Of a stretch of 64,000 nucleotides of DNA, positions 1 to 12,668 are shown one piece after another. Each line of letters starts with the position of its first letter. Positions within the stretch are counted from its first letter, which is position 1. A model generated the notes under the pieces. The model ran no database searches and had not been told where the DNA came from. It saw nothing but the letters and a program-made list of their open reading frames with translations. Made by a program: the position numbers and the translations under genes. The DNA comes from Acanthornis magna (Eukaryota; Chordata; Aves; Passeriformes; Acanthizidae). The stretch is taken from contig JAWUZG010000084.1 of the NCBI GenBank assembly GCA_036785705.1, positions 10,925,501 to 10,989,500 of the forward strand, in the 5' to 3' direction.

Positions 1-3000
1 AATGCCTGCTAGCCCACAGTTCCTATAACCTTGTGACAATGAAGAGCAGAGAGATTTGTTTCACAATGCTATCAATAATGGTCAATAATTATCAATAATT
101 AAAACTTGGCCATACAATTATTCTTTACCTCCTTAAAAAAAGGCTCAGCAGCAGTAAGGCATAGTGATCAAACAGCAAAGCCTTTCATATTGTACCTTTC
201 CACCATTTTTGACCTCACCATGGAAATAGTATATTTTAAGGAAAAAAACCACAGAAATTTTTTCCAATGTGACAACTTTTGCAACATGACAATGAATGAC
301 TTAGTACAAGAAAATCTATTATGTCTCAGCATCAGTTTTCTGCTATTTGCTTTCCACTCCACTCCCATAACCTTAATTTAATGGATGTTCTACTTTTCAT
401 GCAACAGTTTACAACGCTGACACTGCTTCCTAGAATAATTCTTGGAATCATACAACTTTAAGCTATGGAATATACAAAAATTACACCACCAGCTACTTCT
501 CTTAAGGCCTTTCTTTGTGCTAGAAGAGATCTTTGCTCTGGTTCTGATACGAATTTTTTTTTTGGTGCTTGGAAGAAGAACAGGTTTTTAACCTTCTCAT
601 CGCAACATGGGCATGGAAGTCACCACCTAGGACCCAGCAAGATGATTGAGGGCCTTAATGGATGGCTAAGATATAAAAGGAGAGGCTGATGTGCATGAGA
701 GTAATCACCTACTTATGTCCTGTGAAAAGGCTACCACCATGCCTGGTAGCCCAGGGTAGTTTGCAAAGTGACAGAAGAATGTCTGCATAAACTGAGTAAA
801 GACACTACACAATATAACACCTTCTAAAGGGAATACATAAAGGATTAACATCCTTCTGTTTTTCATGCACTCTTTGACAACTTCTCATTGCTACAAACCT
901 CCTCTTTGCTCCACCAGTCAAGAAGAGGATGTCCATGACTCCCAAAAGCTACTGACCTACTTAATAGCTTCTTGGCCATGGCTGAAAAATACCTCAGCCA
1001 GAGGTACTGAGCTGAGAGCAAGACAAATACCAGAAATCCACATTGCTCCAAGCTGTGCAAGACCATTGAAATGTATTTGACCATCCAAATCGATTAAACT
1101 TGATTATTTCTGATTCCTCTGACACGTGGCATTTTTGCCATCACTTCAGCTTTTCTTCTGACCTGCTCCAGCTCACTGTTCTCACTCTCCATGCCCGATT
1201 TTCAGCTGATCTGTCTGGGAAGGGACCCTCTCTTTATTTTATTTTTCAAAAACTTAGTGAGAAGAGAGCTGGGCCTTGAGGTACTACCATAACTCAAATA
1301 TTATGATTACTATTAATAACAACAAGAGCAACAAGAATAGGCATATATGTCACATTAATATTAGAAGCACTGTGTTGACAGCTTCACTTATGCAGAGGTA
1401 AACACTAATGTTTAAAACCATAAAAAGCAAGGGAATGTCGAGTGTACACTGACTTAAAAGAAGCTTTAACTGTTACAGCACTGTGGAAGACATAACGAGA
1501 AATGCTTCAGATACTACATACATAAAGATCTATGTACACATGTACTTTATTCATTTTTGTGTGATGGATTTTCACACAAATCCTTTGCTAAGATTGAGAA
1601 AACCACTGAGTTTTCTGTTTACTCAGATAAAACAGTTAAAAAACATTAACTCTGCTGAGGGTGATTTCAGCAGAGAAAGGAACTCTACAAAGTAAAAAAG
1701 CACGTTCAAATTCTAACTGTAACAGATGTTGTTTTGGTCATTTCTAGCTGGCTGTGAAGTTAGAGCCTCAGAACTGTGGTTTCATGTGTGGTTCAAGCAT
1801 TGGCTGCATTTATGCTGGGAGGAAAAAAAAAGGATTGTTGCATGCAGGATCTGGCATGCATTGTTTAGAAAAAAACAAAACAAAAACCCAAACCCCAAAC
1901 CGTGTCTGTATTCAACTATTTTCCATTACAGCATTGTCTGCATATAATTGCTCCATGTTTTCCATTAAGGAGTGCCAAATAAATGAGCATGTTAGAGTAT
2001 AGGATGTACAAATTCCACTGGTGATGCTGCCCTGTATCAGTAAATAACATGAAACACAATCCCCCTTGACCTGTATGACATTTTCATACAATTAATCTGT
2101 GTTTTTCAACTGTCCAACATTATTTACCGTATCTTCCATCAACAGCTGAGACTGGGGACTCAGAGAAAATCCAGGCAATGCAAAACTAGACAGTGCCTTC
2201 AAAGAAGTCTTAACTGAGGCTAAATGGCCAAATGCTTTGTAAATGGGCTGTTGCCATAACATGCAAGTAGGATTTTAGGGTTTGGCTTTTTGGTCTTGTT
2301 TTTAAAATTTGAGAGAACTACACATCACACAGTATTTTTTGTACATGCAAGTAAAGCACTTTCACAGCTTTCCAAAAAAATCAGGCCCCACGTGGCAATT
2401 TGGTTGCCCAAAATCATCCTTTTTATCATTAGTCTTTCTGCAAAAGGCTTTGTCTGCTTCCATATCCTGGCTATGTGGATCAGACTCATTAGGCTGGGGA
2501 GAAGAGAAGCCCCCAGGAGCTGGCACCTGGGGATCCCTTGCAGCCTTCCATCTGAGCAGGACTTGGGCATCCCTTCCCAGGAGCAGAAGGCATGCGGGAG
2601 CGGAGCACACCAGGAAGCAGACCGTGCCAAACAAGATGCAGGCTCATTTCTAAGGTGTAAGAATCCAGGAGGCACATTGTCATTTGCCAGCTGTTAATGT
2701 CCTCCTGTACAGAGCTGGTCCTGGGCTCAGCTCAGCTACAGTGAAGGTTTGTCTTTTCGCATCAATACCTATTAACACCTTTAATCAGAAAAAATAGTAC
2801 AGGGCCCGGAATAATGACATTGTACAGCAAGAGTTATTATACCTGGCCTTTAGCACACACGTGGCTACTTCTGCCAAGGAGTCTCAGTAAGCAAATTGTT
2901 CAGGTTTGGCAGTTCATAAATAAGCTGTAATTATCCATTTGAAACAGCATAATTACACCTTAGCTGCAACACAGCATTACCCTTCCCTTATTAGTCTGAC

Positions 3001-3970
3001 GAAGCTATTGAGATATATACATCTAAACAAAATAAATCCATGATCTTCACATTGTTAAGGCTGTGCTACTGCCTCCTTTCCCTTTTCCTCATTGGTGCAC
3101 TGCCCCCACCCCAGCAGTGCTAGCTATGAACTCGAGACTGCACACTCTTGGGTATAGCCAGCTGTGCTGCAAGAGGGGAAATCTGAGCATATGCACACTC
3201 CAAAATGAAACTCAAATAACAGCAGAGAAAACAAAACAAAGCTGCTTGTGTAAGAGAAGACACAGTCACACTCTTTTACATTAATGAGGGAATGATGCCC
3301 AAGTGGAGTCTGACACTCCATCAGAGGAACATCTGCAGAAGAAGTTTTGAAAAGGTCAAGAAGTTACGATTTGCAATGGAAAAATACTCAACTGCTATCT
3401 GAGCTATTCTTAATTGAACTTGACAGAAGACGTGTGCACTGACACTACGAGGATATTCAGAAACTGAAGCTGGATCAGCTTCCTAATGGAGCAAGAGAGA
3501 AATATATCAACTGTTAAAGAGGCTGAACTTTCACTGGAATGGTTGTTTTTTAAAAAAAACCAACTTGATGAGATGAGGGACAAAAGCAATTATGGCACAC
3601 ATTGACCAGAATACATTTTGAGTACAGCTGCTAACTCTTACTCATTTTGAGGGGAAAAAGTACTTATTTTGAATAGTAGAGGACAAAACCCAAAATACAA
3701 AATAAATGGAGTTTTTAACCTAGTTAATGATTATAGCTGAGTATTTGGTTAATAAAAGCAATTTTTTTTTGTTCAGACTACATCCAAAAAACAAATGATT
3801 AGTCTGAAAGCAGAAAGGCATTGTGCTAAGAGAGCAGACTTTTACTAGTACAACAGCTTTCTGTGTGCTGTGGGCTTCTTCAGGCAGGATAACCACCTTC
3901 TATGCCTTTAAGTAACTCCTCATGAGCTCCTGATGCTGACTGGATCCTAGAAAAAAGAACCTACAAAAGT

Positions 3971-3979
3971 CTGTCTATA

Positions 3980-4016
<37 letters not shown>

Positions 4017-4042
4017 GTCTGTCTGTCTATCTATCTATCTGA
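3971..4042. repeat. ATCT tetranucleotide microsatellite
   Basis: About 70 bp of TATC/CTAT repeats are interrupted by a GTCT block (about 4015-4027) and a TATATA start. The length suggests it could vary between individuals. Confidence 0.95.
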
Positions 4043-4469
4043 ATCTATTTGATTACAAGAATCTACTTCAAAAACACACTCACCCTGGAAAATGGAACCA
4101 AGTCCTATTCTCCTGCCCATTTCACATAGTTTGCACCCAGTTAGCAGCAATACCACATTCCTTAAATATTTTCCTTTCCAGAAAGGAGACACCTCCAGCA
4201 TCAACTTTCTCTAGCCCATACCACAGTGAAGTAGCCTTTCCCAGAGCTTTTAATTCTACGTCAAGCATTGTATTCTGTGAGCAGTCTTGTCCATTACAGA
4301 GGAAAACTACTGGTACAGCTTCGCATGTTGGGATGCATGCAAGGATATAGATTTAGGTAGCTAACTTTGAAATAGGCCAGCTAGCCAAATTTTTTGAGAT
4401 GGGAATCATTAGATTCTCTCCTCAGATGTGCATGCATAAAACCAGAACTTTTCCCATGGAGTGCAATAA

Positions 4470-4697
4470 TGAGGGTCGCTGTGTGGTGGGACACTGGAAC
4501 AGGTGGTGAGGAACTGGAACAGGTGGTGAGGCCCTGGAAGAGAAGTTGTGGATGGCCCCATCCCTGGAAGTGTTCAAGGCCACATTGGGTGGAGCTTTTA
4601 GCAATCTGATCTAGTGGGAGGTGTCCCTGCCCATGGCAGGGGGTTGGAACGAGATAATCTTTAAGGTTCCTTCCAGCCCAAACCATTCTATGATTCC
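4470..4697 (+). repeat. CR1 LINE, 3' terminal fragment
   Basis: This matches the CR1 3' end: a degraded GAGGGTGGTGAG-like block, a GTGGATGCCCC-like block, then ATGGCAGGGGGTTGGAAC, TTAAGGTTCCTTCC and the terminus ATTCTATGATTC. It is truncated at the 5' end, as is usual for LINEs, and lies antisense to KCNQ1. It carries an internal duplication of 20 bp (4493-4512 and 4513-4532) that is not part of the family consensus. Minus-strand open frames across it are artefacts. Confidence 0.88.
4493..4532 (+). repeat. 20-bp tandem duplication within CR1
   Basis: ACTGGAACAGGTGGTGAGG occurs at 4493 and again at 4513 inside the CR1 copy. Other CR1 copies here have one such unit. Confidence 0.9.
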
Positions 4698-7108
4698 ATG
4701 TGTTCACATGGGTGGTGACCAGAAGACTCCTTGTAACTCTTTGGAAATACTTCACTGTCTACCAAGTGCTTGGTAGCACTGGGCCTTTGGTGGTAGGTGC
4801 TTACACCTGCACCGTCTTGTAATAAATTATTCAGAGAAAGGGCTAAGAGTAAAATCCTGGTCTAACTGAAGCTAAAGGCATTTTTTCTTTAAGGTAACTT
4901 ACTTACATTTGGATCTCCCAGTCACAAAATGGGAGTAACAGGAATCAAAGAGTGGAAGGGTGACTGACATGTTTTGCAAAACAACCCACATAAATGAGTC
5001 CAACTGAAATGCAGAAGTGGTTCCATGAGCAGCATTCACTCACATGTCTGAGCTTAAACCTGACCTTCAGAATATGGGATTGGAAAACAAGAAGTAAGGA
5101 ACTATGTAATTCATAGTGAGCTAAAGAAGAATAAGAATAAAAGCCCCGAGTTTCCCACAGTAGGTGGGAAAGAAGGGAAATAAAACATGTGCTTCCTTTT
5201 ACCCCTAGCCCTACCAGTGCCCTTCCATGTCTTTTCTGCATGTAGGAACTGCATGTGTAAATGGGAAGTAATAATTTTCTACTGCATGCCTTTTCAGCAG
5301 CTGTTAAGACAGCTGGATAGAAATCCATCTGGTGCTTAGCATAGCAAACACCACCATAAACTTTCAGAGTCCCCTTCCTTTTGCACAGTTACATGAACAT
5401 GAAACAACAGCAAGGCTCTGAAGTAAGTTTTGCTTCCAGGATGGGAGGGGGGAAGCTGTGAAAAGAAGGAAGATTTTTCAACATGGAGCTTCAGAAAAAG
5501 TCCTGCCTCCCTTCAAAGTCTCAGGAACAAACTTTTGACTGTGCACTCCCTCTAGCCCACATCCTCCTCAAAGGCAGCAGCATCTCCAAAGAACTGTAGA
5601 GAGTTTGATTTAATCTCATTCCATCCTTTCCTGGGTATTTTTCCATTAGGGTTTTGTACAGAGCCCGCAGGATTAGGGAAGCGTCAGATCTGAGTCTGTC
5701 AAGTTCTGGTTCTGTTTTCAGTAGTTATATATATTGTGCTCTGTGTTGAATTAAAACTACAATGAAAGTCCTCTCACTTGTTACTGTATTTGTGTAACGC
5801 TTGAATTAGATGGGAAGAGTTATTTGGGAGAAACTGATCCAATGTATATCCAAAACCACACCAGGTTTTAATATAGCAGCTATCTACTAACACACTGCAT
5901 GGTCAAGTGGGAAAATTCAGACAGATCTGTATTACTCAATGTCAAAGACAGGCACAAATGGCCCTTCTGACTTATCAACTCCCCCACCACCCAGGTCAAC
6001 AAGAAGAATTCACAAAAATGCACAGTGTGAAAATCTTCTTGGCAGGGTAGTATCTTAACATGATTTTGTGCTTCAAACAATCCATTTGCTGCCTTCACAT
6101 TCCAAACGGAAATCCCTGGTACCTGAGAAGTGAAATGTTAGGAGGTCGCCAGGCTACACAAGAGCTACAGATGTGTGTCACTAGAAGGAGGAAGATCCCA
6201 TTTCAGGTTCCTGAGCTGTGAAAGAGCCATGTTTGGAAGATATGCAGAGGAGTTTATAGGCTTCTTGAAATATTTTGGCCCTTCATTTTCTGTGTATGTG
6301 TAGCCTGGCCTATATAATTTGGATGGGGTGCAGAGCACCATGTAACTAGCTGCTACACAAGATGCTCCTAAGAGAGGATCTGTTAATCAATTTACTATTT
6401 TAAGCTAAAAAAAAAAAGAATTGCTACTCTTTTTTTCAATTGTACGATATTACTGAATGTCATCACTGCTATGGTTGCTATATATAGTATCAAGAGCATT
6501 ACACTAAGAATTACCCAGATTAATGAAGAATGAAATTTGATGGAACTGGGCAAAGTCCAGCAATAACAGAACCACACAAGTACAATGGTGATGGAACCAG
6601 AACTGGCTTTGGCATGCAATGATCCAACACCACAGGCCATTTCTCCTGCCCTTTGGACTGCTATGACAGAAGGATCCCAAAGTCAGTGACTAAATAAACT
6701 CAATGGACATTTTAGAGGGATGGCTCATAGACAAAGGGAATGATACCTGTGTGTGTATATATCCAAAGACAGGAAAGGATGCATCGCAAAGTGTGGGGCC
6801 TGGGCATGACATAAGTGGTACAGAATAAGGGATGCGTGCTGTGTTGGTTTCATTCGGGATAGAGTTAATTTTCTTCCTAGTAGCTGCTATAGCGCTGTGC
6901 TTGGGATTTAGGAGGAGAATAATGTTGACACACTAATGTTTTAGTTGTTGCTAAGCAGTGTTTACACTAAGTCAAGCACTTTTCAGCTCCCCACACCACT
7001 CCACCAGCGAGTAGGCTGGGAGGCATAAGAAGCTGAAAGAAGACACAGCCAGGACAGCTGACCCAACTGGCCAAAGGGATATTGCATACCATAGAATGTC
7101 ACGCCCAG

Positions 7109-7116
7109 TAAATAAA
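7109..7116 (+). promoter_or_regulatory. TATA-like box in the LTR U3 region
   Basis: TAAATAAA sits where related LTR copies, as I recall them, carry a TATATAAA box, a few bases downstream of a degenerate CRE-like site. It would direct transcription to the right, antisense to KCNQ1. Whether it still functions cannot be told from sequence. Confidence 0.45.
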
Positions 7117-7221
7117 CTGGGGCAGTTGGCTGGGAAGAGCCAATCACTGCTTGGGAACTGTCTGGACAGCGGTCGGCAGGTGGTGAGCAACTGCACTGTG
7201 CATCACTTGTTCTGTATATTC

Positions 7222-7256
7222 TATTATTATTATTATTGTTGTTATTATTATTATTT
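7222..7256. repeat. ATT trinucleotide microsatellite inside the LTR
   Basis: TATTATTATTATTATTGTTG is followed by more TTA units. On the minus strand one frame reads as a run of asparagines, which is an artefact. Confidence 0.95.
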
Positions 7257-7916
7257 CCCCTTCCCTCCCAACTGTCTCTAACTAAACTCATGGATTTCAC
7301 TTGTTTTTTTCCCCAGTGCTCTCCCTCATCCCACTGGGGTTGTGGGGTGTGTGAGTGAACAGATTTTGGGGGCAGGGGGGATGTCCAGGGTCCCAGACAG
7401 CTGGTTGCTACAAGGGATGCTTCTACATTGGGTCTGTTAATCCGGTTTTGAGTTCAGCTATGTTAAACTGACTGTTTTAAGCTACAAATATTTGCTAGTT
7501 TTTTCAAGAGCAATGTGGATTGCCCTGTGTACACACACTGGATTTGCACTGCACTCACAGAAGTCAAGTATGTGATTTTAAAAAAAATTACCCTTCATAT
7601 TTACATAATATTAACATGTTTTGATGCTCAAATTGGTACTAAATTACCTTTCATTAACAAGCTGCTCACTACAAGCAGTAAAGAACAGAAATACTAATTG
7701 TAGTTGGAAGTTACAGATGGTTTGGGGAAGTCTATAAAGTTTAAAACTGAAACTGAACTGCAAAAATTAGGAACATACATGAACTGAGCTTCAGTTCAAC
7801 CAGAAGACTGATAAAGGCTGAGGGGTGTTTGCATTGGCAGTTATGAGTTGGGGATTTCTGGGGACCAGTACACGTGTAAAGTTGGATCAGAACTTCAGCA
7901 AATTACTGACATACAT

Positions 7917-7943
7917 TAATATATATATACATATACATATACT
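7917..7943. repeat. TA / CATATA simple repeat
   Basis: A short alternating TA run is followed by three CATATA-like units. Confidence 0.85.
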
Positions 7944-9869
7944 TATTCTGTCTAAGCAGTAACATCTCCAACCTGAACAAGCCCTTTGGCAGACCAGCAC
8001 TGGGAGGGTTTTGTTTTTAGAAAGAGAGAATTCAAACAAAGGCTGCCCAGGACTGCTTTCTGACCTGAAGCTCTGACTGAATTTATTTCTCATGTTATGT
8101 AGTTTATCAGGATCTTATCCATGGAATACTTTGCTAAATTAACAGCTCAAACAGAATAGATTGCATTAAATGTTGTGGGTCAGGGGAAAATCAGTTCCAA
8201 AGTTTTAAACTCCCAAGCCCAAAATCCTGCACTTACATTACTGTGGATTTACGCCAGTGTAAATGAGAGAAGAATTTGGCCCCTGACCTTCTCCAAGCAG
8301 GTCATTATAGTTGAAATAGTAACTGATCTTAGAAAAACATTTTTGCTGCGAGGTATTTATTTCTGTATAAAGGTTTATGGAACATCATATTCTTTGCCCT
8401 TTAAGACTGATACTCACATATGTAAACACCACTGGGCCATAGCTTAATCCAGCCTCTCTAAATCTGGCTAAAACAATGGAAATATCTTCTGAAACCATTG
8501 TGGGTTATATCCAATATAGTTAGAAACATCTGACTGCAACCGCAAATATGCTGGTATTTGGTTGTGCTATAAAAACATTTTTATGTCAAATACAACTGGG
8601 ACTAATACAGTAAACTACAAGTATGGTTAACCCTTGGAATGAACCACATTTAGACACTTGAAAGTTAAGGTAGTCTGCATTTATAATTTTCTTATGAAGA
8701 GCATAAAATCAATGTAGGGTATAAAAAACTAATTACTAGTATTAATAGAGTAATTGCCACTTATATAGCACCTTCCATGCTATATTATAAACATATATTT
8801 GTCAGCAATGTGATAAACTCCTGCAGCTGCTAGCTCTCCTGAGCGCTCAAGATAAAACTGAGCCCAAAGGCTGCTTGTTAAGAGAATAAACTCATGCCTC
8901 CTTTCTCCTCCACAGCCACATGCACTAAAGCACACATACACACAAAGAACCATCTCAATGCTCACTAAACCTGCTGCTACCAGAGGGTTCTAATCAATGC
9001 TTAGAAAAGCACAAATGAGGAGAGAAAGGGAAAGCTGAGTTAGGTGGGGCTGCAAGAGGAGTTGTTTAGCTGACACAGAATGGTATTACACGGAAAGGCA
9101 GGTTGGGCTCTTGGTTACTACAAAAAAAACCCCACAAAATATATTTAAGTAGAACTAATTGAGAAATTTTGTTGAGAAAAATGTTTTCTAAGTAAGTGGT
9201 GTTCCAGGGTGAGATAGAATAATACCGAGTGTAGTGCAGGGCCTTGAATTTGCTGCCTGGGCACTGGCTCTTGAGACAGAGCTGATCAGTCCACCATCAT
9301 CTGTTCAACACACAAATAATGTTAAACTTATATAAATGCATAATGTAAAATAAAAGGACATGCTCAAGAACCCATGTACCATTAATTAAATGGACTCAAG
9401 GACTGCAAATTCTACATCTCATGAAAACCGTTTTGGACAGAGGCTGCTGAGAAGTCTTGCTATGGTGATAAAGAAGATACTACTCCTAACTGCCCCCGCT
9501 GGTGATGCTGCTGGACTTACAGGAAATAGGCAGAAAGGAGCACTGTGCTACTCCAGGGACATTTGCCTGTCAGTACAGGCACCATGGCTCAAAGCCCTGA
9601 TCTGTCTGCAGGGCAGATACTCAAACACTTGATTAAGCAGGGCTTCCACCCTTGCACCATGTCACTGCTTTGGAGATCTGCATTTGTTCTGTATTCTATT
9701 AATAAAATATTTATTATGTATAAGATGTTTGTTTCATTCTCTGTACCATTCCTAATTCTTCTCTATACAGCATTTGGGGAATGAATGGAAGCTTTCAACA
9801 GGGACTCCTCATCTCTTCCCTGAGTGGTAACAGCTAATTCAGTGCAAGCCTTGTATAGGGCAAGATGGC

Positions 9870-10225
9870 TTCTCTCTGTATGTGTTGCTTCTCATTTCCT
9901 TACACTGAATTTTATCTGCCATTCAGTGTCATGCACACTAGTTTTAAATGCCATTAGCTAAAACAATCTTGGATCACTAGCAAATACTGTCAGCCCACCA
10001 TTCTGCAGATCACTTACGAATACGTTGAACAGCTCAAGCTCCAGGCCAGATGCCTGTGGGAATACAGTACTGCCTCCCTAGCCATTTACTCACAGCCATT
10101 GCTTCCCATCTTTCAAATCTTTGGGGGATCTATGAGACTGTTCTGAGAGGGTTTAAGAGTCCTTTAGCAGGGAACTTGTGAAGCCACTCTGACAATCCAT
10201 ACACAGCATTTCAAATAGGTCACTC
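9870..10225 (-). pseudogene. Ancient CR1/L2-like reverse transcriptase relic
   Basis: Reading the minus strand, conserved landmarks of Jockey-superfamily LINE reverse transcriptases occur in order. A VYLDFxKAFDKVPH-like block, now VYGLSEWLHKFPAKGLL, lies near 10160-10210. A TSGVPQGSVLGPxLFNxFINDL-like block, now FPQASGLELELFNVFVSDLQ, lies at 10003-10062. The FADDTKL box, now FASDPRL, is at 9964-9984. A WQMKFNxxKC-like WQIKFSVRK is at 9895-9921. The last three lie in one frame with a single stop between them, while the first needs a frame change. No 3' terminus is recognisable. The decay is far greater than in the young CR1 copies, so this is an old insertion, in sense orientation to KCNQ1. 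Confidence 0.72.
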
Positions 10226-12649
10226 TTGTCCATGTGAGTGGTGGCCCCTGTATGTCCAATAATTACACTATTCCCTGACTGGGAAGTCATTACAATATTG
10301 TTTCCTACTGGAATATAAATGTCAGTTTTACACTTCTAAAACAAATAAACAGGGCTGCTATGGATTTCAGCAGTAGTCATTTTACAGTTACGTGTAGAAA
10401 CAGTGCAAATAAGATAACCTTCTCCAGCTGCTGGATAATCCAAACCTGCCTAAATTTCCTTGACCTTCACTACTAAGTCATCGTCAACTTATTTAAATTC
10501 ATTTACAAATATTAGTGCCATCTGTTTTTGTAGGAAGCAGCCAGTGTTTTTTATTTGTACATTCACTGCAAACCTCTTTATCCTCACAGTTTAACTACTT
10601 GCATAATTTTAATAAGACCATATACATGTGGCTCAATACACTAAATACTGACAGCAGCTCATCCAAGCAGGTTCCTCACTTAGCTGCTATCCCCATCCAG
10701 CCACACACCAGGTCTCACTGACTTTCTCACATGTCTGTCTGTGAAGACTGTGGACAACATCCAAACTTGGACTTGATCCTACTCCAAGTCAAGGGTAGTG
10801 TTTTCAGCAGTACTATAGAAGTACAAATGTAGTACTGGGAAATTTGTCAGCTGCTCAGCTACAACTCTCAGCACCTTTCAGAGTTAAGCCAACATCTTAA
10901 CGGTCATGCAATGAACAAATACGCTAATAATTCAAATTGCCATATCTGAGAAGATTAAAAGTAAACACAGTTAATTGCTGCTCAGCTTAGCTCAACACTC
11001 AGCCTTTCCCTTCCATAACAACATTGTAATCAGATGGTGAGCACTGAGCTCCTGTCTTAGATTGATGGTCAATATCCACCACAGCAAGATAACAAATAAC
11101 ATCGTTAATGTACTTCATCATTAAGCATCCTTTTAAAATGAGCTCCCAGTGTTGTTAAACCTTCCAACTCTTTGATACCAGATTGGCTGATCCTTATTTT
11201 CCAGGTGGACAAAGTAGAACAGATCAAATGACAAACATTCTGTTAGCAGCTCACATTCCAGTTTATCAATAACTTTAACTGCATTTTGTTAGTCAAGAAT
11301 ATGAACCTCTGGTTTAATACACAATATTGAAGAACCAAAGTTAGTCTCTACAAAATGAACAACAAAGTTTTAGTAGCTTATTATAATGATGCATTTGCTT
11401 GCTTCATGTTTTGATTTGAGTATTTAAACTTAGATTTATATATTCCAGTACAGAACAGCTTTGAACTGAGTAAGAAAGCATAATGTGTATTTTACTTTTT
11501 GATATCAATGAAATAGAGAAGCAGCCTTAATCATATAACTGCTCTGATCTTCCTAATTGAGACCATCCCATTTGTACTGTATCTCATATGTAACTGATGA
11601 AAGAAAATGTGTGGGAGTAAATGTGTGGGAGGTGAATTTATTTGTTTTTCAGAGCTACAACAGCAGCTGGTCAGCAGGTTCAGGCCAGTCCTCTCTAGTC
11701 AAAGTAGCTCAGGACCAGTCAGATTTAGATCTTTTATTAGGAGAGGTTTCAGAGGAAATTCAAATTGTTATTCAAAAGCAGACAGCTGGAGGGCAGGAAA
11801 AGTGGGGAGCAGCCATGAACCATTAATATGTACTTGCTAGTCTGATTAGTTTACCAATGAGAAAAAAGTGGGATATGTTGAATCTCTTACTTTTTACATA
11901 TATTTTAGTAGAGTATTTCTATACACCTTGCTATACCTATACATGTTTGTATTAAGAAAGGGACAAATTATACCAAAATAAAAATCCTGCCAAGTTCTGA
12001 TGAGAAGTCCACCCCTTTCCTGCTTCTCTTCCTTCCCTTGAATGGACACTGCCAGCACGTTAGTGCTGAGCAACAGCTGAGAGACGGACAAAGAAAGCGC
12101 AAAACAACCTCAGTGTAACAGCAGTCAAGCACTCAGACACCGGGGTGACCCCCCACAATAAATATCCTTCTGGCTTCCAGAGAAGAAATTAGGAGGATGA
12201 GTTAGCACAGCTGAGCTCATGTACATGGAGGACAACACCATATATCTCTGTAGGAACAGAAAGAACATAGCAAAAGCCCTTTCTGCATTCATCCGATTGC
12301 CTTAGTTGTGCCAGGGCACCCTTTGTTTTTGCCCAGGAAGAGGGCAGTAAGCCCACAGCCTTCTGCTGCACCTGAAGAGAACTTAAAAGCAGACTGTGAT
12401 TTTCAAAGCTGAAGGTAATTTGTCCTGTATTATCTCTAGGCTGCCCTCTTGGAAAACATGTACAGAAAATAAACTGCACAGTGGAGGAATACCTTTCATG
12501 CCTTCCATACTGAAGCACACAAAGACTCCAAAGATTTTATTAATTCAGTTCATCCACACTCTCAAACCTTTAGGCAGTGGGGAGTAAGCTATTTATCTTT
12601 TGGTTTCTTGTAAGGAATTCACACTAGACTTGCTGCTAAATCATTTTCC

Positions 12650-12668
12650 CTGTACTACTAGTACAGGA
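12650..12668. repeat. 9-bp perfect inverted repeat with 1-base centre
   Basis: CCTGTACTA-C-TAGTACAGG is a perfect palindrome about a single base, flanked by TTTTC and AAATT that would extend it with a bulge. No function is known. Confidence 0.7.

Larger units (their letters stand above)
6837..7412 (+). mobile_element. Solo LTR of an avian endogenous retrovirus (ERVL-like)
   Basis: The sequence follows an LTR family I recognise from bird genomes: a start around TGTTGGTTT, then GGGATAGAGTTAATTTTCTTC and TTTTAGTTGTTGCTAAGCAGTG, followed by CAGGACAGCTGACCCAACTGG. In the U3 part, a decayed CRE-like site (near 7096-7104) precedes a TATA-like TAAATAAA at 7109-7116. Further on is the AACTGTCTCTAACTAAACTC block and a C-rich 3' part. 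AAGGGATGC flanks it at 6827-6835 and 7412-7420. No retroviral internal genes lie on either side, so it is a solo LTR. An ATT microsatellite at 7222-7256 lies inside it. Exact ends and class are uncertain by a few bases and by family. Confidence 0.8.

Noticed and set aside
2290..2697. Cluster of open frames on both strands in a GC-richer stretch
   Set aside because: Higher GC reduces stop codons in all frames. None of the translations resembles a protein family.
6983..7300. Minus-strand frame with a run of asparagines
   Set aside because: The asparagine run is the ATT microsatellite within the solo LTR read backwards.
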